A DNA stretch of 64,000 nt. Source: Rebecca billardiae RCC1528 (lineage: Eukaryota > Haptophyta). Position numbers and translations under genes: made by a program. The stretch spans positions 248,001 to 312,000 of the forward strand of contig OZ251251.1 of assembly GCA_965240325.2 (NCBI GenBank), in the 5' to 3' direction. The notes under the pieces were generated by a model. The model was not told the DNA's origin, searched no databases, and worked only from the letters and a program-made list of their open reading frames with translations. Positions 11,109-22,921 of the stretch are shown here, one piece after another. How positions within the stretch are numbered: the first letter of the stretch is position 1; each line of letters opens with the position of its first letter.

Positions 11109-11825
11109 GGGCTGCGCCGCCGCCTGCGCTCGCGGCCCGCCGCAACCGGTCGGGGAGCGGCGACGGAGTTAGCAGGCGCAGTCGTTTTGCCAGGCGGTGC
11201 ACCGCGAGTCTTCGGTGTGACACACGCGGCGCAGCAGCAGCTATCTATCGTCACTGGCTACCGCGAGCTGGAAGTGCTGATCGACCACCGCTGTCCGCTG
11301 GCGGCGGCGCCCGGCCGTGCCGGCGTGGGTCCGGCCCGGGGGGCCGCCTCATAATGCAAGTTAGGTGGAGCTCGCTCGCAGGATAGCTATATACTACGAC
11401 TGATTCCGCGAGCGCTATATAGCGCAGCTTCAGATTCATCGATCAGTCCCGGTCAATTCGTCCGGGTATCATTATATATATTAATATATATATATATATC
11501 AATATATAAGCAGTATCAAATATATATTTATATAGCTAGTCCGAAGGCAAGTAATCCGACGGACCGGATCCGGGATCGACCCCGTCACCCTCGGATGTCA
11601 GGCTTCGCAGAGTAACTGACAGACTACTGCTGAGTATTGAGTAAGCAGTTCGTGGCATCGACATCAGTCGCAGCAGCGTGCCCGCCCGGGCCCACTATCC
11701 GGGATGCGTCATGCGGAGAGTGGCGCCAGTCAGCGGGCCGCGGCGCGCCCATAGATGGCGAGGTGACGCGCCCCCGCCTCCCGCGCGCCTGACGCCGTCG
11801 CCAGCAGCGTGGCGCAGCGGGCTGC
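11109..11825. other. Intergenic between convergent genes
   Basis: Contains an AT-rich patch at about 11471-11540 with TATATA runs, in an otherwise mixed-composition spacer between the + strand hydroxylase and the - strand CS-domain gene. I see no coding or RNA gene. Confidence 0.6.
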
Positions 11826-12220
11826 TCAGAGCGACCAGCCCGGCGCGGCCGCGTCCGCCGCCGCCTCCCCTTCCCTCGCGCCGCCGCCGCCGCGCAGCGC
11901 CAGCAGCTGACGGACGAACACGGAGAAGCGCAGCGTGCCGAGCGCGACCGCGGTGATGGCGGCGATGAGGTGCGCGTTGTCCTCGCCCCACTCGCGCCAC
12001 GAGTACGGCTCCCACTCCACCGCCTCCTCCCCCTCCTCCTGGGAGTCCGATTCTCCCGGGCTCCCCTCCGCCGCGCCGCCGCCGCCGCCGCGGCCCTTCT
12101 GCGTGGCGGGCGCGTCGTCGTCGTCGTCGTCGTCGTCGAGCTCGGTGAAGCGCGCGGTGGACGACGAGGCCGCGCCCACGTCCCCGTCCAGGGCGTCCAG
12201 CTCGCCCGACCCCGCGGGCG

Positions 12221-12252
<32 letters not shown>

Positions 12253-12806
12253 GCTTTCTTGCCTTTGCCGCCCTTGCCCTTCCTCTGCTTGCCGCCGCTG
12301 CGGCGCGGCGCGGCGTCGGCCTTCTCCTTCGCCGCCACCTCGGCCTTCTCCTTCGCCACTGCCTCCGCCCGCTCCTGCTTCTCCTTCTCGCGCAGCGCCT
12401 CCGCCGCCTCCTCCACCTCGGCAGATCGGATCTCGAGCTCCTCGGGTGTCAGGTAGCAGCGGAAGGTTCCGGGAAGCGACGCGAGGCGCGAGCCCCAGTA
12501 CTGGTCGGCGCGCGAGCCGTCGCGGGGCTGCTTGTGGAGCGTGATGTGCAGCATCTCGCCGTCGTTGTACCACGTGCTCTCGTCCGAGACCACGTGCCCC
12601 GCGAGCGGGCGCGCCTCGAGCAGCACGCCGCGCTCGCCGTGCCACACGCACAGCGCCTCGGCGGCGAGCTCGACGACGAGATCGCGCGTCTTGGTGCCCG
12701 GGGGGAGGGGGAGGGTGATGTCGACCGACTCGGGCAGCTCGCTCCAGCTGCGGAACGCGCCCGCCTTCGGCGCCACCACGCGCTGCAGCGCCGGGTCGTC
12801 GAACAT
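11826..12806 (-). CDS. CS-domain (NudC/p23-like) protein with C-terminal membrane segment
   Basis: Single-exon, 326 aa. Residues about 20-105 form a CS (CHORD/Sgt1, p23-like) beta-sandwich: the series SWSELPESVDITLPLPPGTK, DLVVELAAEALCVWHG, and STWYNDGEMLHITLHKQ matches the strand order and the conserved W of NudC-type domains, which act as Hsp90 co-chaperones or client binders. A Lys/Glu-rich coiled region (about 120-165), a basic Lys/Gly stretch, and an acidic poly-Asp region follow. Near the C-terminus HLIAAITAVALGTLRFSVFV is a possible single membrane anchor, unusual for NudC proteins. The start is the first in-frame Met. Its divergent neighbour is the kinase-like gene at 13459. Confidence 0.75.
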
Positions 12807-13458
12807 GATGGCGGCCCTTGCCGCCCGCTGCTACAGTTTACTAAGAATAAGAGACGCACACAGCTCAGGCAGGCGAGATAAAAGAATGCGCCGCGATCGC
12901 CCGTCGGCGCCACTCGGCGGCGGCGGCCGGACGGCTCCGACTGTTTCGGTCCGGGGTATTTGCGATTGCGAAGAAGTCCGCATATTCATGTGATAACTCA
13001 TGGAGTACTCATTGTCAGCGGGCATCTTAAGAAGTTCAAAACTGCTGGGTAGAACAAGCTCATTTATCAGCTTATATATGAATTGTGGGTCGACGTAATC
13101 AGTCCTTCATATATAAGAATGTGATGACAGATGAGGGAGATTGCTTCCCCGACATATTAGGATCGCGAGAATATGACCGTACTCGCCCAGTTTCTACCCT
13201 TTTTCCCTGTCGTTCCCACACTACAAACCGTAGACTCAGTTTGTAGTATGGGAACGCACTCATCGGAGGGTCTACAGTACCCCCACTCATCAACCACAGC
13301 GCTCATCAACCACAGCACACCCACCTCCCCGCCTAGAGTGTACCTATCAGGGTAGACCGTAGTTCATTCTTGAACGGCCCCGGGCGTGGCAGCCCGCGCC
13401 CTTGCCCTCGACGCGAGGGGCTCCCTCGCTCCCGCGCGCGCGCGCGCGCGCACGGCCG
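12807..13458. promoter_or_regulatory. Divergent intergenic region with hairpin
   Basis: Lies between divergent start codons and is noticeably less GC-rich than the genes. It holds an imperfect hairpin at 13211-13256 and two direct copies of CTCATCAACCACAGC near 13285-13315. The promoter role is inferred from position. Confidence 0.4.
13211..13256. repeat. Inverted repeat, 18-bp arms
   Basis: CGTTCCCACACTACAAAC at 13211-13228 pairs with 13239-13256 with one mismatch across a 10-base loop. It may be a small MITE remnant or a regulatory hairpin. Confidence 0.7.
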
Positions 13459-16400
13459 ATGCGGGTACTCCGCACGCACCCGTTCTGGGTCCACGCCGTC
13501 CGCCGCCACCGCCGCGCCCGCGGCACGCCCGCCGCGCCGGACAAGCCGTCCGCGTACGACGAGCGTCACGACATCTCTCTGCTGAGCTCGCGCTTCCGCT
13601 CGGCGGCGGTGAACGCGCGGTACGAGGCGTCGCGCCCGCAGGAGGACTCGGCGATCTTCTTCGCGATGCACGCGCTCATCTTCGTCGCGATCACGCCCGC
13701 CACCGGCGCCGCGCTCTGGGACGGCTTTGGCGGCGAGCGGCTGAGCGCGCCGCTGCTGGCGCAGCTGCTTCTCTTCGTGACGGCGTGGCTGGTGCGGCTG
13801 GGCGCGGTGGTGCTGTACTGGCGCGACGCGGTGCCGCGCGGGGTGTGCGAGCTCGCCACCTTCGCGCAGGCCCTCGTGCGCATCGGCGTGCGCACCGCCG
13901 TCACCATCCCGCGCGCCGTCGCGTCCGAGGACGTGGGCTCCGAGTTTCTCGCGCGGCTCGAGGTGGCCGCGGCGACGCTGGAGGTGGCGGCGCTGGCGCG
14001 GTACGCGCTCGCGCTGCCCACGTGCGCGTGGGCGCTGCTCGCCCAGCCGCTCGCGCCCGCGCTCGCCAGCCTCGTCGGCTACGACGCCGCCGACGCCCAG
14101 CTCGGCGCGCGCGGCGAGGCCGGAGTCGCCGCGGCCGCGCTACTCAGTTTGCCCATTTACTTACATATCGAGGTGGCGCGCCGGCGCGCGTGGCTGCAGG
14201 GCGAGCGGCTCGCGGCGCTGCGGCAGGAGGTGCGCGCGGGGGCGCTGGCTGGTGCACGCCGCTCCGCGAGCTCTGCTGCCCGGCCGCGCCGCCGCCGCGG
14301 GCCGCCGCGCCGCGCCGCGCACCGCGCCGCGCCGCCGGCCGCAGCCGACGGCGCTCGCCCGCCATCCGCCCGCCCGCCCGCCGCCGCGCGCGCCCGCGCG
14401 CCGCACTGCGACGCAGGTGTCGCACTTTGGGCTGAACCACCTGTACCACGCCTCCTCCACCATCGACCAGGCCATCGAGCGCCTCGACGCCGCGCCGCTC
14501 CCCGCCGCGCTCTGGCTCGGCCCCGCGCTGGCGGCACTCGCCGAGTCGGTCACAGAAGTGACCCAGCTGCTGCGGTTGATTGTTGACGACGACGCGCCGC
14601 CGTCCGAAGCGGCGCTGAGCGACTTCAACCTGGTGCGCGCGCGCGCGCGTGCGCGGGCGCGGGCGTGCGCGGGCGTGCGCGGGCGTGTGTGCGCCGAGTG
14701 GGCGGACGAGGGGCGGTGGCCGCGCGCCGTGTGGGGCGGCCGCGGGGCGGCCGCGCGTGCGCAGCGCGCCGCCGCGCTCACGCGCGCCGCGCCGCCGCGC
14801 GCCGCGCCGCCGCGCGCCGCGCCGCCGCGCGCCACGCCGCACGCCGGCGGCACAGGACGACTTTGCGGCGCTCGCGTTCCGCGGCGTGGCGTACGACGTG
14901 GAGGGCGACGCGTCCGAGCTGCGCGCGCGCTTCGCCTCGTGGGCCGCGCGCTCGATCGCCGCCGACGCGATCGCGATCGCGCGGCGACACGCGCGCGGCG
15001 CGGTCTTGTGCACCCTAGCTGTCGACGGCGCGCGCGCGTGGCTGAGCGTGCGCGTGCGCGCGCAGACGGGCGGCGTGGCGCTGCCGCTCGGCGCGCTGCG
15101 CGGCGCGCCCGTGCCCCACGCGCCCGACGACGACGCGCTCACCGTGCGCTCGTCCGGACCGTCCGGGTCCGGGAGCATGTCCGGGCGAAATGCCCCAGGT
15201 GGGTATTTTGTGAGTATTGCCCGCGCCGCCGCCGGGCCGGCGGCGGGGCCGCTCGCGGGCGCGGCGGCGATGGCGGCGGCGGTGGGCGGGCGGCTGCTCG
15301 TGCGGCAGGACGTGGCGTGCGCGTGGCTCGTCATCGAGCTGCAGATCCCCATCGAGAACGTGCGGCTGCAGCAGAGCTGGGACGGCGACGCCGACGACGA
15401 CGCCGACGACCGTGGCGACGACGGCGGCGGCGGCCGCGGGGGCGGCCGCGGCGACGGCGATGGCGGCGGCGGTGCTGGCGAGGGCGACGACGAGGGCAGC
15501 TGGGGCGCGCACGCCGCGGGGCGCGCGAGCGCGCTCGTCGCCTCCGTCTCAGCTGCGGTCGGCGCGGTCGTCGGCGCCGCCGTCGGCTCAGCCTCGCAGC
15601 CGCGTGCCGCGCAGTCGCACCACGCGTCGCGCGCCGCGCAGCTGTCGCGCTGGTCCGCCGGTGGCGGCGGCGGCAGCCACAGCCCGGCGTGGTCCTACTC
15701 GCCGCCCGCGTCGCCGCACGCGAGCACCAGCGGTGCGGACGCGCGCGCCCTCGGGCGTGGGACCGAGCTCGCGCGCTCCGGCGCGAGCGGCGGTGTCAAG
15801 CGCCGACGCCGCACGTTTGCAGGTGCGCCGGCCGCGGCGGCCGCAGGCGCGGCCGCGCCGGGTGCGCCGCCGCCGCTGCGCCGCGCCGCCACGCTGCCTC
15901 TGCCGGCGGAGGCGACGGCGCTCGCGCGCGCGTGGGCTCGCAACGGCCGCGCCGTCGTCGGCAGCGGCGACGGCCGCGGCGGCGGCGGCGCGCGGCTCTC
16001 GCTCGAAGTGCCGGATGGCTGCGGCGGCGCGGCGCATGCGGCCGGCGGCGGCGGCAGCGGTCTGCTCGGTAGCAGCCGCGTGCACCCGGCGGCGGAGGCG
16101 CTCGGCGGGAGCGGCGCGGCGTGCCGGTCTTCGGACCCGCCGACGGAGAGGTCGACAGGTGGCGGCAGCGGCGGCGGCAGCGGCGCGCTCGCCCGCGCCC
16201 TTGGCAGCTTTAGAGGCCGCGCCGGATTGGCGGCGGCGGCGACGACGGCCTGTCGCGGCGGCGGCGGCGGCCATGCCACCGCCTCCGCCTCAACTTTGGA
16301 GGCGCGCTCCTCGGCGCTGCGGCCGCCGACGCCGCCGCCGACGGCGGCGCAGCAGGGCGCGCGCCCGCTGGAGACGCTGCTGGCAAGCCTCGTGCGCACG

Positions 16401-17378
16401 GCGCCGCCGCCGCACCCGGAGCCGCCGCCGCCCGCGCCGCCGCCGCCGCCGCCGGCGCTCGTCGCGGCTGCGGTGAGCGCCAGAGCTGCGGTGCCGCCCG
16501 CGGCCGGTGGCCCGCTCTCGCCCACTGGACGGCTGCCGCCGCTGCGCGCGACGCCGAGCGCGGCCGAGCCGCCCGGCGGTGGTGTCGCCGACGCCGACGC
16601 CGACGTAGCCGCGGTCGCCGCCGCGGCGGCGCTGCCTCTGCCGACGGAGCGCGGCGGCGTCACAGGCGCGGACGGCACCGCCGCGCCGGCTGCGCTGTTG
16701 CCGCTGCCACCCAAGCACGCGGGCGTGGACCGCGCCCGCTTCCGCGCGCCGGCGACGGCGGCGGAGCGGGCGCGCCGGATCCTCGTCGTGCTGGACAACC
16801 ACCTCGACCCGCCCGCGTGGAGCGGCGCGCTCTCCGGCCAGCTGATCGCGCGGCGGTTACGCGAGCTCGGCGCGGACGTAACGGTCGTTTTGCACACGGG
16901 CTGCTCGCCGGCGGAGGTGGCGGCGCTACTCGCCGCCGGCTGCGTGGACGCGGTGACGGTGAAGGACAAGCCGGGGCGCGAGCACGTGTGCAACCTGTGC
17001 GCGCAGCACGACCTGTGCCTCTTCGTCGACGACATGCCGATGATCCTCGCCGCGATGGACGCCGCCCTCGGCCGCGCGCTCTACGCCAAGGTGCGCTCGC
17101 CCGCGCACGCCGGCGGTTGGGCCGCCACCGCGAATACACACGTGAGGTACGCTATGTTCAGCCGCGAGGCGGAGCTCGACCTGGTGTACGCGGTGTGCAC
17201 GCGCGCGCTCGTGTTCGAGGACAACGTGCTCTGCTACCCCGGCGCGAAGCCGGGCAGGTCGCCCGCGCCGGGCGGCAGGGCGGAGCTCGCGGAGGCGCGC
17301 GCGGCCGCGGCGGCCGAGCCGCCGGCGCAGCACGGCGCCGTCGCCGTCCGCGCGGCGGGCGGCGGCGATGACGATTGA
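13459..17378 (+). CDS. Histidine kinase-like membrane protein, degenerate kinase and receiver parts
   Basis: Exons 13459-14229, 14417-14632 and 14856-17378; 1169 aa, all phase 0. Exon 1 encodes several hydrophobic segments (for example FFAMHALIFVAITPATGAAL and LLLFVTAWLVRLGAVVLYW) that look like a multipass sensor domain. Exon 2, VSHFGLNHLYHASSTIDQAI followed by ALAESVTEVTQLLRLIVD, has the length and spacing of a two-helix dimerisation/phosphoacceptor domain. Exon 3 opens with an ATPase-like stretch ending in AAAVGGRLLVRQD...WLVIELQIP, but I see no proper N, G1 or G2 box. A long Ala/Gly/Pro-rich region follows. A Rossmann-like segment at about 970-1060 (RRILVVLDNHLDPP ... LRELGADVTVVLHTG) resembles a receiver. 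The membrane part and exon pattern parallel the real hybrid kinase at 57859. It is probably a pseudokinase, but remote similarity only. Confidence 0.55.
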
Positions 17379-19436
<2,058 letters not shown>

Positions 19437-20802
19437 ATGAGCTCATCCGGCGCCACCGGCGCGATCGGGCTGAGCCTGCGCGGGCCGAGTCGCTCCCCCG
19501 CTAGTCTTGGGCCCGACATGCAGCGCCGCAGCTCCGCGTGCAGCGCGAGCGACCCATGGGCCATCGCTCTGCTTCTCTTCGGGTCCGCGCACAGTCTCTT
19601 TGGCGGCGTCAAGCTCGTCGACGCCGTACCGACGCCCGCACCGCCTCCGTCGCCGCCGCCGCCGTCCCCTCCACCGCCACCGTCGCCAAGCCCACCGCCG
19701 GGCGTGCCCGCACCGCCTCCGTCGCCGCCGCCGCCGTCCCCTCCACCGCCACCGTCGCCAAGCCCACCGCCGGGCGTGCCCGCACCGCCTCCGTCGCCGC
19801 CGCCGCCGTCCCCTCCACCCCCACCGTCGCCAAGCCCACCGCCGGGCGTGCCCGCACCGCCTCCGTCGCCGCCGCCGCCGTCCCCTCCACCGCCACCGTC
19901 GCCAAGCCCACCGCCGGGCGTGCCCGCACCGCCTCCGTCGCCGCCGCCGCCGGCCCCTCCACCGCCGCCGCCGCCGTCGCCGCCCCCAAGCCCACCGCCG
20001 AGCGCAGCGCCGTCGACGCCGACGCCACCCCCGAGCCCGCCGCCTCCACCGTCGCCAAGCCCGCCACCGCCTCCGTCACCCCCTCCACCGCCGAGCCCGC
20101 TACCGCCGCCGCCGCCGTCGCCGCCGCCGCCGTCGCCACCCCCACCGCCACCGCCGTCTCCACCGCCCAAGGCTGTGTGCGGTGCCATCTGCTTCTATTC
20201 GGTGCGCGCGAACGAATTCATTCAGCCTCGCGCCGTCAGTCATTGCCGGCATGAGCCGTGATGCAGCCAAGCGTCCATGGCAGCGCCGCCAGCGCGCGAA
20301 CGACGGCGCGCGCGTCACGCGCGTCACGCGCGCATGCCCCCTCTCCACGAGCGCACGCATAACGCCTCCACTGCGATTTCGCGCCCGCTGACCACCCTTG
20401 CGCGGCGGCGCGTGCGATACGCCGCTTTGCGCTCTCTTTGCACGCCGCGCGCAGGTCGTGGGGTCACTGCTGCGGCTGCGCGTGACTACGAAGCTGCCGT
20501 GCCGGCTGCTCGGCATCTGCCGCGGCGACGGCGCTGGGGCGACCGGGACGACCAGCGCGCACGGGATCCGCGCGCTCGCTGGCTACGACGACGATGCAGG
20601 CGCATTTATGATGAGCGATGCTGCTGCCGACTACTGGCTGCCGGCGATCGGTGTGACTGGGCGAGCAGTCAACGATGCCATCGACGTGATGGCAGGGCTT
20701 GCTGTTGGAGCCGCACTGGTTTCACTGGCGAGTGCTGCACTCCTTCTCCACCGCCGCCATCAGCAACGCCGGCGTCGGGCGGCGGCTGGCCTGCCGCAGT
20801 GA
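19437..20802 (+). CDS. Proline-rich (extensin/pherophorin-like) single-pass membrane glycoprotein
   Basis: Exons 19437-20201 and 20455-20802 in phase 0; 370 aa. The N-terminus has a hydrophobic stretch at about residues 38-63 (DPWAIALLLFGSAHSLFGG) that could be a signal anchor. It is followed by about 180 residues of [10 protein letters not shown] and SPSPPP motifs, the shape of hydroxyproline-rich cell-surface glycoproteins. The first part is built of four near-exact copies of a 24-residue (72-bp) unit ending in SPSPPPGVPAPP. After the shaft come cysteines (KAVCGAICFYS, then LPCRLLGICRGDG across the splice) and a C-terminal membrane segment (GLAVGAALVSLASAALLL, about 333-352) with a short basic tail. 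It is probably a cell-surface or scale/wall-associated protein with an external Pro-rich stalk. An upstream in-frame Met at 19365 is possible. Confidence 0.7.
19635..19922 (+). repeat. 72-bp coding tandem repeat
   Basis: Four full units of 72 bp inside the Pro-rich gene, differing at only one or two silent positions. A fifth copy diverges. This near identity suggests recent unequal exchange or gene conversion within the coding region. Confidence 0.9.
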
Positions 20803-22921
20803 AGTCTGTCTGTGCGGTGTGCCCCAATCGCGGCCGCGAAGGCGCGAACGGCCGTCCGCGAACCGGCCGAGCCACGGGCGACCATCCGCGGCCTCGGACT
20901 CGGACTCAGGCACGGTCCTCGCGACCCGCGCCTGCAAGTGTGACCTGACGAGACCGAGTCACAGACGAGTAGGCGGTAGAGTGATGTGGGTCGGTAGTTA
21001 GCCTTCATCGTCGGAATAATCGCGATCTGTCGTCGTTATATTAATATTATACTATGACGAGCAGGGCTCACAGCTCACTCCAGGCCGCCCGCGCGCCGGG
21101 ACCGGGGACGCGGCGGGACGGTCCGACCTGCTGACTCGTAACTGTATTATAACTAGCTGCTGATGATATGGCTCAGTACTACCGAGTCGTCCGAGTTCCA
21201 GTGAGACGGTACGCGGTTTCAAACCGCGAGAGTACTACATGCATCATATATATATAGTCGTATAGTGTCCATTAGACAGTCGGACGTTGGACTCAGATCG
21301 GAGTGATACCGTGATATAGTCCGGCGTGATGATCGTCGACTGCTAGTCCCAGCGCGGGCCCGCGCGCGGCAATTAAGTTTATTGATATATGATATAGGCG
21401 CTGCGGCCAGCCGTTACGGCGGAGCCGTGCCCCGAGCTCGGCCCGCGAGCCGCACGGACCGGACTAGTAGGCGGCGCAGCGGTCCGGCCCGCTCAGTGCG
21501 CGTCACGGCGTAGTCACGGTGCCCCCGCGGCGCAGATCGATCTCGGAATGTGCGGCCGGCGCCCGGCGGCCGCGGCGCGGAATAATTACGGGCCGCCGCC
21601 GCCGGGCGCCGCCGCCGCCATCAGGCTCAGCTGCCTCGCACTGCTCGTCGTCACTGAATTGGCTGAATCGTCGGACTGATGACAAGTAGTAGCGGTACCG
21701 CTAGGCTGCATGTGCTAGCTGCTACGCCTCGGACTGTCAGCCCGTCACACCGGCGCGGACGCGGCGGCTTAGACTCAGTGAACTCAGTCCGTCAGGCGAG
21801 CCTTCTCGGCTCGCCCGGACCCGCGGATGGATGGAGAGGGCTGAGTCTGAGCTAGTTTTGAAGGCTCAAGGCTACGGGTAATAACTTAGTAGTAGACTTG
21901 GCGCCGCCAGACCGGCGGCCGGCGGCGCCGCCGGGATCATGACCGGCGACTGACGCCCGCGAGTGAGTCGCCAGTCGGCGGCGCCACTGGCGACTCCTAC
22001 TGGCGGACTTACGGTTCACGTCACAGTGATATGTCGATCATCTCGATCACCAGATCAGACTGAGACATTGATAGTGGGGTCAGAGCTCCGACCGTTACAC
22101 TCCCGAGTGACACAATCTCCCGACGAAATCTCGAAATATTAAATATCTCCTTTATTTATAGCAGTAGCTGTTTGAGTCCGTTTTAATAAGACTAACGGTT
22201 CGTTTAGGCTTAATTCCAGGGCAGTGCAGAATCCGCCTGTGCCAATTAGTTAGTCAGACTGCCAAAATGTGATCTAGCCGCGGTGCGATTCTGGTGCAAA
22301 TAGCGAGATCACCTTGGAGATCGTGTACGCGTATCTCCCCTACTAATGTTCATGTTGCCGAGATCGCGTCGAGATTGAGCGAGGTCGTATATCTCCAGTA
22401 CGACATGTGACATTTTTTCGCAATGACGAAACTTATATATATCAGCGTGATGACCCCATCGTCAGGTCATTTCGGATTTTATCGGGCGAATATTGACATC
22501 CCGAATAAGTATATATATGATGAGAGCCTCGTCATCATCATCATCACTCAAGACCGACTCAGCAGACAGAAAGCTAGTACGGTAGTAGTATTGGATTTTG
22601 GGCCACACCGAGTCACACCCCGCCACAGTGCTGGGGCTCTGACCCGCCTCCGTGCTAGACGACAGTGAGACTCGGCCGCGCGGCGCCATCCTTACGGTGA
22701 CGAAGACTTAACACTGTATATGCTGAGGCTTTGACACCGTACTCCTGAGTCACTACTAGGATTCAGTTCAGACAGCTCCGGGCACACTCCCGGCGTACTG
22801 CCCTGATGCCGGACCACCTGGGGCTCCTCGGCTCCCGGGCGGGACACTGGTTAGTGGTTGCAGACGAGTGGGCGACTGGCATGCGCCCGCCTGTCGACTC
22901 AGCCGACCCGCCTGCATCTCA
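20803..22921. other. Gene-poor intergenic region
   Basis: About 2.1 kb of mixed composition between the Pro-rich gene (+) and the 3' end of the PX-PH gene (-). It has small inverted repeats, for example GAGTCGCCAGT and its complement at 21965-21975/21986-21996, and the palindrome CGCGGTTTCAAACCGCG near 21211-21227. No open frame is long or protein-like. Confidence 0.6.
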
